Origin: Actinomycetota bacterium | Lineage (GTDB): Bacteria; Actinomycetota; Thermoleophilia; Gaiellales; Gaiellaceae | Direction of reading: 5' to 3' | Assembly (NCBI GenBank): GCA_013817555.1 | Contig: JACDCN010000106.1 | Coordinates: 1 to 7,063 of the forward strand | DNA: 7,063 nt | Shown: positions 1 to 5,213 of the stretch, piece after piece | Layout of the letters: the number at the start of each line of letters is the position of its first letter | How positions within the stretch are numbered: the first letter of the stretch is position 1 | Made by a program: the position numbers and the translations under genes | The notes under the pieces: generated by a model | Told to the model about the DNA's origin: nothing | What the model saw: the letters and a program-made list of their open reading frames with translations, nothing else | Database searches by the model: none

Positions 1-570
1 TCGCTCCGCTACCGCCACCGACCCTTTGTTCCGATCGCAGCATCTGCCCTGGCCGCGTACCTTGCTCGAGCGGCAATCGACTGGGATTGGGAGTTTCCGG
101 TTCTTACACTCGTCGCGCTCGGCTGTGCCGCGGTCATCGTTGCCGAAGGGGTCGAGCGATCAAGCGGACACTCTCGCTGGGGCCGCGCTGCCCTGTTGAC
201 CGCTGTCCTCGGTCTGGTGCCCGTCGTGGCAGTCACCACCATTGGAAATCGAGCGGAGGCCGCCTCGGCCGAGGCATTCGACAAGCGCGAGTTCGACCGT
301 GCGGTGGGGGAGGCGAGGACGGCCGAGCGCCTGGCGCCGTGGTCGGTCGAGCCGCTCGTGCACCTCGGCCGCGCGCAGGTGGGCGCCGGAAATCGCGAGG
401 CCGCCCGGGCAACGTTCAGGCGCGCCACCATGCGCGAGCCCGAGCACTGGCGCGTGTGGCTCGAGCTGGCCGCGGCGAGCGACGGAGATGCGCGCGCTGC
501 CGCCCTACGGCGCGCACGCGCCCTGAATCCGCTCGAAGGCCACATTCGGGACCTAGCGGAAGGTCCGTAA
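1..570 (+). CDS. O-antigen ligase/polymerase-like membrane protein with TPR-like tail (5' partial)
   Basis: The frame is open from base 1 and ends at TAA 568-570, so only the last 189 codons are present and the start lies outside the window. The visible part has about three hydrophobic segments (residues ~9-25, ~32-49 and ~62-80). Between the first two is a D-W-D-W-E motif (residues 27-31), which I recall from actinobacterial Wzy/WaaL-type O-antigen ligases. Residues ~85-189 are soluble, Ala/Arg/Glu-rich and helical. They read as two or three degenerate TPR units, with spaced A/L/G positions and 'P' at helix ends such as LAPWSVEPLVHLG and ALNPLEG. Proteins of this family polymerise or ligate lipid-linked glycans at the outer face of the cytoplasmic membrane. 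The first in-frame ATG (196) lies inside a membrane segment and is not the real start. The family call rests on the C-terminal third only; a generic TPR membrane protein is the alternative. Confidence 0.68.
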   Translation, partial: SLRYRHRPFVPIAASALAAYLARAAIDWDWEFPVLTLVALGCAAVIVAEGVERSSGHSRWGRAALLTAVLGLVPVVAVTTIGNRAEAASAEAFDKREFDRAVGEARTAERLAPWSVEPLVHLGRAQVGAGNREAARATFRRATMREPEHWRVWLELAAASDGDARAAALRRARALNPLEGHIRDLAEGP

Positions 571-617
571 TCGACTGACCGAATGTTTCGTACTTCTGAG
601 ATCGAGGCATTGTAGGC

Positions 618-645
618 TTGCAAACGGCAGATTTGCTGGTAGAAC
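618..645 (+). promoter_or_regulatory. Possible sigma70-like promoter for the LPFTG protein and sortase
   Basis: In the 121-bp gap after the ligase gene there is TTGCAA (618-623), a 16-bp spacer, then TAGAAC (640-645) preceded by TG one base upstream (extended -10). Transcription would start near 652 and leave a leader of about 40 nt. Each hexamer matches the consensus at only four positions. The rest of the gap (571-617) shows no convincing terminator, only a 4-bp CGAA/TTCG stem. Confidence 0.3.
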
Positions 646-691
646 GTGAAAGACAGGTATTCTGGGCTGTCGACGACGACTGGGAGATGGG

Positions 692-1054
692 ATGATGGGT
701 ACTCGGGGGAAGCTGTCACGTGGACGCAAGGTCGTCCTTTTCATGCTCACGTTCATGCTCACGCTGGCCATAGGGCTCGCACTCGCCGGTCCGGGGATGG
801 CGCAGAACTCTCCAGCAAACACTCAATACAAGCCAGTGAAGCCTCCGGCAGGGAATTCGGCTTCTGACGTGGAACCTGAAGCCGAGGGAGAGATCTTCCT
901 GCCGCCGACAGTCGCTTCGGCCGGGCAGGACGATTCGGGCGGACTGCTGCCATTCACGGGTGCTGCGCTCATCGTGCCTTCGGTGCTCGGAGGACTGCTG
1001 CTAGCGGGCGGCTTGTTCCTCGTCTACCGCACGCGTCGGCGCGAAGAAGTCTGA
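692..1054 (+). CDS. Small secreted LPXTG-type surface protein (LPFTG sortase substrate)
   Basis: This 120-residue protein looks like a precursor for covalent cell-wall anchoring. It has a basic N-terminus (RGKLSRGRK), a hydrophobic signal segment (residues ~14-34) and a likely signal peptidase I site after A37 (G-M-A/Q-N). A roughly 48-residue Pro/Glu/Gly/Ser-rich stretch with no recognisable fold follows. At the C-terminus are the sorting motif LPFTG (residues 86-90, bases 947-961), a hydrophobic segment (91-112) and a positive tail (RTRRREE). Sortases cleave such motifs between T and G. A sortase gene begins 34 bp downstream on the same strand, so the two probably form an operon and an enzyme-substrate pair. 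GGGAG at 682-686 serves either the ATG at 692 (spacing 5) or the second ATG at 695 (spacing 8); the latter is slightly better spaced. No role for the mature peptide can be read from the sequence. Confidence 0.85.
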   Translation: MMGTRGKLSRGRKVVLFMLTFMLTLAIGLALAGPGMAQNSPANTQYKPVKPPAGNSASDVEPEAEGEIFLPPTVASAGQDDSGGLLPFTGAALIVPSVLGGLLLAGGLFLVYRTRRREEV

Positions 1055-1088
1055 GCACGGCTCGACGACCGGAATAGGGACGCGGCCG

Positions 1089-1757
1089 ATGAGGTGGGTG
1101 CTGCGTGGAACGGGCATCCTCCTTGCGGTCGGTGGGTCGCTGGTCCTGCTGTGGGTGCTGGCGGTCTGGCGCTGGCAGGATCCGCTCACGCTCGTCCTCA
1201 ACAAGCGGGCGCAATCCGAGCTCTCCAGCGCGTACGACGTCCGCGTCACGCGCGAGCGAATCGCGCCGACGCCTCGTCCGGCCGTCGAGCAGCCGAGCCG
1301 GGCGAAGCTCGCCGCGACGTACCGGAAACGCACGGACACCGGAGACCCGATCGGGCGCCTCACGGTCCCGCGCCTGAATCTCGAGATCATGGTCGTGTTC
1401 GGAACTGATCGAGAGACACTGAAGAAAGGTCCGGGACTTCATCCAAGCACGGGCTTTCCGGGGCAGAGGTTCCTGACCTACGTCGCCGGCCATCGCACTA
1501 CGTACGGCGCGCCGTTCTCGGACATCGACAACCTGCGTCCCGGCGACGAGATCACGTTCGAAGTGCCGTACGGGACGTATAGATACGAGGTGGTCGGCCA
1601 CCGGATCGTCCGAGACGACCAGATCGAAGTGCTGAAGGGACGGGGGCGTGAGGAGCTCGCGCTCCAGGCGTGCTGGCCGCGGTTTTTCGCAACCCACCGC
1701 TACATCGCGTACGCCAAGCTCGTCGGCGTGGATCCAGTCACCGCCCAAGCGGGTTGA
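1089..1757 (+). CDS. Sortase family transpeptidase (class E/F-like)
   Basis: The protein has 222 residues. An N-terminal membrane anchor (residues ~5-27) precedes a linker (~30-85) and a C-terminal sortase beta-barrel domain (~86-215). The catalytic His is H135 in V-A-G-H-R-T-T-Y-G, the catalytic Cys is C195 in L-Q-A-C-W-P-R-F-F, and the likely oxyanion Arg is R204, nine residues after Cys (R198 is a less likely alternative). The segment F-S-D-I-D-N-L-R-P-G-D-E (143-154) is also typical of the family. Sortases cut an LPXTG-like signal and transfer the protein to cell-wall precursor. The LPFTG protein just upstream is the obvious substrate. The usual TLXTC signature reads ALQAC here. ATG 1089 is supported by AGGGA at 1076-1080 with an 8-base spacer. 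The gene converges on the SDR gene with a 37-bp gap. The class assignment is tentative. Confidence 0.9.
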   Translation: MRWVLRGTGILLAVGGSLVLLWVLAVWRWQDPLTLVLNKRAQSELSSAYDVRVTRERIAPTPRPAVEQPSRAKLAATYRKRTDTGDPIGRLTVPRLNLEIMVVFGTDRETLKKGPGLHPSTGFPGQRFLTYVAGHRTTYGAPFSDIDNLRPGDEITFEVPYGTYRYEVVGHRIVRDDQIEVLKGRGREELALQACWPRFFATHRYIAYAKLVGVDPVTAQAG

Positions 1758-1794
1758 CTACCCCTCGGTCGCGTCGCCGCGAGCGACACCTCCG

Positions 1795-2664
1795 TCACGA
1801 GGCGAACGCAGATCTCGCTGCTTCGTCGAACGTCGTGAGGTCGAAGGGAAAAAGGCGCCTGAGTCGCTCCTCGCGCGCAATCGTCGGGTTCTTCAGCCCT
1901 TCGATCAGCGGGCGGGCAACCGAAGCGCCGACAGGCGTGACGAGATGGAGCCAGAGCGACGAGAGTCGCGGGGTCAGCACGGGCACTTCGACGATCCGTG
2001 GCCGTCGGCCGCGGAGAACCGCGATGCGCTCGATCATTTGCCGGTACGTCATCACCTCGGGCCCACCGGTATCGAAGCTTTCACCGAACGTACGCTGACT
2101 CCCGCAGACGCCGGCGAGGTAACGGGTGACGTCGTCGAGCGCAATCGGTTGGGTGGGCGTGGACACCCAGTTCGGTGTGATCATCGCGGGCAGACGGTCG
2201 ACGAGCGCGACTATCGTCTCAAATGCCGCGCTGCCCTTTCCGATGATCATCGCAGCGCGCAACGTCGTGACGGGGGTGGATCCCGCAGCGAGGCGTTCGC
2301 CCGTCTCGCGCCGGCTTCGCAGATGGCGTGACGCCGTGGGACTGTCGTCGCCCAACCCGCCGAGATAGACGATCTGCGCCGCTCCTGTGCGCTCGGCTGC
2401 GTTGGCGACGTTCTGCGCGGCAACCTGATCCTGGCGCTCGAAGTCTCGTGAGCCGAGGGAGTGAACCAGGTAGTAGACGATCTCCGCACCCGCGACGGCG
2501 AGCTCGACGTCCTCGGCGGAGCCCGCATCGCCCTTGACCCAACGGACGCCCGGCTCCAGCGGGCGAGCTGAGCGCGAGACGGCGACGAGCTCGTGCTCGG
2601 GCACGAGCCGGGGCAGGAGCGCACTTCCGACGACGCCCGTCGCGCCGAAGACCGTAATCCTCAC
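1795..2664 (-). CDS. Atypical NAD(P)-binding SDR / NmrA-like protein
   Basis: This 289-residue protein begins with a Rossmann nucleotide-binding motif, G7-A-T-G10-V-V-G13. It continues with V-Y-Y-L-V-H-S-L (63-70) and Y-L-G-G-L-G-D-D (100-107), the pattern of the YbjT-like branch of atypical short-chain dehydrogenases. The classical YxxxK catalytic pair is not visible; the equivalent region reads SRHLRSRRETGE. Redox activity is therefore uncertain, and a sensing or substrate-binding role is possible. Some relatives carry a C-terminal DUF2867 domain, and this one ends without it. The start is GTG at 2664: GGAGG (2676-2672 on the minus strand) sits seven bases upstream inside the preceding gene. 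The GTG overlaps that gene's TGA as GTGA, so translation is probably coupled. The substrate is unknown. Confidence 0.82.
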   Translation of the reverse strand: MRITVFGATGVVGSALLPRLVPEHELVAVSRSARPLEPGVRWVKGDAGSAEDVELAVAGAEIVYYLVHSLGSRDFERQDQVAAQNVANAAERTGAAQIVYLGGLGDDSPTASRHLRSRRETGERLAAGSTPVTTLRAAMIIGKGSAAFETIVALVDRLPAMITPNWVSTPTQPIALDDVTRYLAGVCGSQRTFGESFDTGGPEVMTYRQMIERIAVLRGRRPRIVEVPVLTPRLSSLWLHLVTPVGASVARPLIEGLKNPTIAREERLRRLFPFDLTTFDEAARSAFAS

Positions 2665-3224
2665 GCAACTGCCTCCGCTGCCAAGAGGTCGAAGTACCGA
2701 CGGCTCACGGCGGCATGGAAGGGACTTTGGACTTTCGCATAGAGCGCGCCGGTCCAGCTCGGCGCTCCGGTGCGTGCAGCCAGGCGCGGCAGATACTCCT
2801 CGACCACGACGCTCAGCTCGAATCCGTCCTTAGCCCGACGTTGCGCGAGGGTTACCGACCCGCCTGCGCGCGACGCGAGCAGGCCTCCTTCGATCGTGTA
2901 CCGGCAGGAGACGAGATCGTCGGTGAGCTCGAGCGCGGGCGGGCCGAAGTGGAGGAGGTTTACGCCACCGAGCAAAGTGAGGCAGGCGCGGTCACCTCGC
3001 CAGCGCGTGCGAACGCTGCCGCGAGAAACGCGGCCTACCGTGAGCCAGTACGCGATCCCGAGCCAGCGGGCACCCGACTCTGAGCCCTCGCTGACCGGCT
3101 TCGGGACGAGCACCCGTTGCCTCGACTCGAAACCCCCGGAATTGAGCGTCCGCTCACTCGTATCCCAGCCGAAGAGCATGAGCTCCACGGTAGCCAGCTC
3201 CGCAGGCATCACGCGTGCCGTCAT
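2661..3224 (-). CDS. Conserved-looking hypothetical protein coupled to the SDR gene
   Basis: I do not recognise this 187-residue protein. It has no signal peptide, membrane segment or metal-binding cluster. The middle (residues ~53-145) alternates short hydrophobic strands with charged turns, including paired Gly positions (LTLLGGVNLL, IEGGLL, AGGSVTL), and looks beta-rich. The C-terminus is helical and contains E-E-Y-L-P-R-L-A (142-149) and V-S-R-R-Y-F-D-L-L (173-181). A small lipid- or ligand-binding barrel is conceivable but unproven. It overlaps the SDR gene by four bases, which suggests a shared pathway or complex. The ATG at 3224 has no clear ribosome site. A GTG at 3188 (codon 13) is preceded by GGAG with a 9-base spacer and may be the true start, giving 175 residues. 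The coding assignment is supported by the overlap and by codon-position GC bias. Confidence 0.72.
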   Translation of the reverse strand: MTARVMPAELATVELMLFGWDTSERTLNSGGFESRQRVLVPKPVSEGSESGARWLGIAYWLTVGRVSRGSVRTRWRGDRACLTLLGGVNLLHFGPPALELTDDLVSCRYTIEGGLLASRAGGSVTLAQRRAKDGFELSVVVEEYLPRLAARTGAPSWTGALYAKVQSPFHAAVSRRYFDLLAAEAVA

Positions 3225-3284
3225 TCTCGTCGTGGCTCGGATCCTGGGCCTGGCCGTAGCGGAAGCAAACGGGTCTGGGCTTCA

Positions 3285-3299
3285 AACCGGACCCCGGTT
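3285..3299 (-). terminator. Possible weak hairpin terminator after the MetE-like gene
   Basis: A perfect 6-bp stem, AACCGG/CCGGTT with a 3-base loop, lies about 30 bases downstream of the minus-strand stop at 3330. It is followed by only a short T-run (TTTG), so it is a weak candidate. The rest of the 105-bp gap (3225-3329) shows no gene. Confidence 0.3.
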
Positions 3300-3329
3300 G
3301 GCGAACTCCGGGCTGTCCCTTTCGACGTG

Positions 3330-4517
3330 CTAGGCGGCGACGGGGACGCCGATGCCGAGCTTCTCAGCCGCCATCTTTGTGCCCTCGACGCGGTTCGCGA
3401 TCTTCTGGAACGCGACTTCGCGGGCATAGTCGGGCGATCCGTGATTCGGCTTCTCGTCGATCGAGAACGGGGAGAACCCGCAGTCGTCGGTCGAGCCGAG
3501 CCGTTCCTTCGGGATGAAGTCGGCGGCCCGCACGAGCAGGTCGCAGATCTCCTGCGCGCTCTCGACGCGAGGGCTCTGCGTCACGGTTACGCCGATGTAG
3601 CAGACCTGCGGAACGCCGTTCGCGTCCTCGCGGCGGTGCTTTCCGATCATCTCGAGTACGGGATCCTTGTCCCGTTCGCTCGCGAACTGCATCAAGAAGT
3701 AGCCGGCGTTGAGCTTGAAGAGCTCGGGCAGCAGGTCGCTGTATGGGACGTCGGCGCTGTGCACCGAGTCGCGGTCGCCGCCCGGACACGTGTGGACGCC
3801 GATCTTCGTTCGCTCCTCGGCCGAGAAGCGGTCGATCACCCGATTGTTGAGCTCGATGAAGTAGGGCAGTTTGCCGGCCCCCGTCCACGGGTTGCGCGGA
3901 TCGGCTCTGGTTGCGAGCCGCCCTTCCGTGAAGTCGATCGAGACCCGTTGGGCGCCGGCTTCGAAGGCCTGGCGGATGTCCTTCTCACACTCGTTGCAAA
4001 GGTCTTCCTCGAACTCCGCCTGCGAGTAGCCGGGGAGCTCTCCGTTCAGGGGATACAAGAGGGCGAGCATCGACGGTGCGATCACGGCCTGCTTCATCGG
4101 CTTCGAGGCGAGCTTGATCGACTTCTTCAAGCTGTCCGACGAGAAGGACTTGTAACGGAACGGGCCGCCCGTAAGGCGGGGCAGCTGCCGGTTGTGACCG
4201 TCAGCGAAGATCGCGAAGTACTGCCCGCCGGCGCTGAGGTTGTCGGCCAGACCGGTGCCCGCGAGAGTATCGGTGATGGAATAGGTGGCGAAGCTGGACC
4301 GGTGCTGCTCGCCGTCGGAGATGATCGGCGCACCGGTGGCCTCGCCGCGAGTGATCGAGTCCTCGACAGCCTCGTCCTGAAAGGACTCGAGCTCGTCCTT
4401 GGTGATCTTCGCCGCGTCGTAGTCGGCATACGCCTTCTGCAGCCGAGACGGCCGGGGCAGGGAGCCAACCGGCTCGGTGGGGATACCCGTGTCGGTTCTC
4501 GGATCGTACGATCCCAT
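3330..4517 (-). CDS. MetE C-terminal-domain-like methionine synthase family protein (cobalamin-independent type, core length)
   Basis: This 395-residue protein corresponds only to the catalytic C-terminal half of MetE (Meth_synt_2, UROD/MetE-like barrel); full MetE has about 750 residues. The family moves a methyl group to a thiol, usually homocysteine, at a zinc site. Visible metal ligands are H242 and C244 in G-V-H-T-C-P-G-G and C346 in T-D-D-C-G-F-S-P. The N-terminal T-E-P-V-G-S-L-P-R-P is typical of the family. The acidic ligand region reads F-L-M-Q-F-A-S-E-R, with Gln (277) where I expect Glu and a Glu four residues later (281). The start is ATG 4517 rather than the in-frame ATG at 4523: AAAGAGG directly abuts 4523 but lies six bases from 4517. 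Its neighbours, lrp and metK, fit methionine metabolism. The methyl donor and acceptor are not determined by the sequence; a non-methionine methyltransferase is an alternative. Confidence 0.85.
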   Translation of the reverse strand: MGSYDPRTDTGIPTEPVGSLPRPSRLQKAYADYDAAKITKDELESFQDEAVEDSITRGEATGAPIISDGEQHRSSFATYSITDTLAGTGLADNLSAGGQYFAIFADGHNRQLPRLTGGPFRYKSFSSDSLKKSIKLASKPMKQAVIAPSMLALLYPLNGELPGYSQAEFEEDLCNECEKDIRQAFEAGAQRVSIDFTEGRLATRADPRNPWTGAGKLPYFIELNNRVIDRFSAEERTKIGVHTCPGGDRDSVHSADVPYSDLLPELFKLNAGYFLMQFASERDKDPVLEMIGKHRREDANGVPQVCYIGVTVTQSPRVESAQEICDLLVRAADFIPKERLGSTDDCGFSPFSIDEKPNHGSPDYAREVAFQKIANRVEGTKMAAEKLGIGVPVAA

Positions 4518-4544
4518 GATCATCCTCTTTCGTCATGGCGCGGC

Positions 4545-4585
4545 TGCGAGCACAGGCTCGGTGCGTGCGAGCATACGGACTGCTC
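4545..4585. repeat. Alternating GAGC half-sites upstream of the MetE-like gene
   Basis: TGCGAGCA occurs at 4545-4552 and again at 4566-4573, exactly 21 bp apart (two helical turns). Inverted copies GCTCG (4556-4560) and TGCTC (4581-4585) form 5-bp dyads with them (CGAGC-acag-GCTCG and GAGCA-tacggac-TGCTC). The cluster lies in the 109-bp lrp to MetE-like gap, 28-68 bases upstream of the 4517 start. It may be an operator or leader hairpins; chance is possible in GC-rich DNA. Confidence 0.3.
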
Positions 4586-4626
4586 TATCTCGGTGCGACC
4601 TCCTGTACGAGTGCTGGCAAGCGGAA

Positions 4627-5127
4627 TCACAACGGCTCGATCGCCTGCTTCCGCACCACCTCGAAGATGAGCCGTGTCTCTACGTGCTCGACCTCGTCGC
4701 GCGCGGTGAGATCGTCCAGCACGAGGGTGCGCAGGCGCTCCGTGTCCGGGACGGCGACGTGAACGAGGTAATCGTCCGAGCCGGTGACGTGGAAGACGGC
4801 AATCGACTCGGGCAGCCGAAGAACATGGTCGTAGAAGTCGTCGATCAGGTTTCGGTGGTGAACTTGGAGTCGCACCGAGATGAGCGCCTGGGTGGGACGG
4901 CCGAGGAGCGCGGGATCGACCGCGGCGTGGAAGCCGGAGAGGACACCACGCTCACGGAGCCGGCGCACGCGTTCCAGACAGCTCGAGGGCGAGAGATCGA
5001 CGAACGTCGCGAGATCCTTGTTCGAGATGCGCGCATTCTTCTGCAACTCGACCACGAGCTTACGATCGATTCTGTCCAAGGGCGTATATGGGCTCGGGGA
5101 TCGAACGATGTTCGGTTTCCTTGCCAT
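4627..5127 (-). CDS. Lrp/AsnC family transcriptional regulator
   Basis: This 166-residue protein has the standard two-part layout. An N-terminal winged helix-turn-helix (residues ~16-66) begins L-D-R-I-D-R-K-L and includes I-S-N-K-D-L-A followed by L-S-P-S-S-C-L-E-R-V-R-R-L. A C-terminal RAM/AsnC ligand-binding domain (~78-160) contains V-T-G-S-D-D-Y-L-V-H-V. Family members form dimers and higher oligomers and respond to amino acids. Here it sits between a methionine-synthase-like gene on the same strand and divergent metK, so methionine, SAM or a related amino acid is a plausible effector (inference). The ATG at 5127 lacks a good ribosome site. A TAGGAT -10-like hexamer ends 11 bases upstream of it, so the transcript may have almost no leader. 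A 15-residue N-terminal extension precedes the usual family start. Confidence 0.92.
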   Translation of the reverse strand: MARKPNIVRSPSPYTPLDRIDRKLVVELQKNARISNKDLATFVDLSPSSCLERVRRLRERGVLSGFHAAVDPALLGRPTQALISVRLQVHHRNLIDDFYDHVLRLPESIAVFHVTGSDDYLVHVAVPDTERLRTLVLDDLTARDEVEHVETRLIFEVVRKQAIEPL

Positions 5128-5149
5128 CGAGACGAATCAATCCTACTCT
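5121..5149 (+). promoter_or_regulatory. Predicted metK promoter
   Basis: TTGCCA (5121-5126; five of six match TTGACA), a 17-bp spacer, and TACTCT (5144-5149; matches T, A and final T) form a sigma70-like promoter. Transcription would start near 5156, with a leader of about 58 nt. The -35 overlaps the start codon of the divergent lrp gene (5125-5127), so the two transcription units compete for this DNA. Confidence 0.5.
5139..5144 (-). promoter_or_regulatory. Possible -10 element of the lrp gene
   Basis: On the minus strand TAGGAT ends 11 bases before the ATG at 5127. It predicts a start near 5132 and a leader of about 5 nt. No good -35 lies 16-18 bases upstream (TGGCAT at best). The absence of a Shine-Dalgarno sequence fits a near-leaderless mRNA. 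Confidence 0.25.
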
Positions 5150-5177
5150 CCGAGGTGGTTCCATGCCACCCTGAGAG
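5146..5177. promoter_or_regulatory. 32-bp imperfect dyad in the lrp-metK spacer, candidate operator
   Basis: CTCTC (5146-5150) pairs with GAGAG (5173-5177), and inside it GGTGG (5154-5158) pairs with CCACC (5166-5170) around the centre TTCCATG. The dyad covers most of the predicted metK -10 and the predicted start near 5156, a usual position for a repressor site. It also lies just upstream of lrp. As RNA it could form a hairpin at the 5' end of the metK leader. I do not see the core of any known SAM riboswitch. Confidence 0.45.
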
Positions 5178-5198
5178 CGTCCGGCCCGGATGCCTACC

Positions 5199-5204
5199 AA
5201 GGAG
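5199..5204 (+). promoter_or_regulatory. metK ribosome binding site (decides start)
   Basis: AAGGAG at 5199-5204 lies nine bases before the ATG at 5214. An in-frame ATG at 5190 lies upstream of this site and has no ribosome site of its own, so 5214 is the likely start. Confidence 0.8.
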
Positions 5205-5213
5205 AGAGACGCG

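Noticed and set aside
969..1748. 259-codon open frame on the minus strand
   Set aside because: It is antisense to the sortase gene and the end of the LPFTG gene; no motif and Arg-rich composition mark it as a shadow.
1758..1794. Terminator between the convergent sortase and SDR genes
   Set aside because: Only a 5-bp TCGCG/CGCGA stem with a 4-base loop is present, and no T-run follows on either strand.
4533..4574. 13-codon minus-strand leader ORF before the MetE-like gene
   Set aside because: It has no ribosome site at a proper distance and no regulatory run of Met or other pathway codons; it is probably chance.
3117..4670. 517-codon open frame on the plus strand
   Set aside because: It lies antisense to the MetE-like gene, whose protein has clear family motifs. 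Such long mirror frames are expected in GC-rich coding DNA, and the translated product has no recognisable motif.
5128..5213. SAM riboswitch upstream of metK
   Set aside because: The spacer is short and contains none of the conserved SAM-I/SAM-IV core; only a simple two-part dyad is visible.
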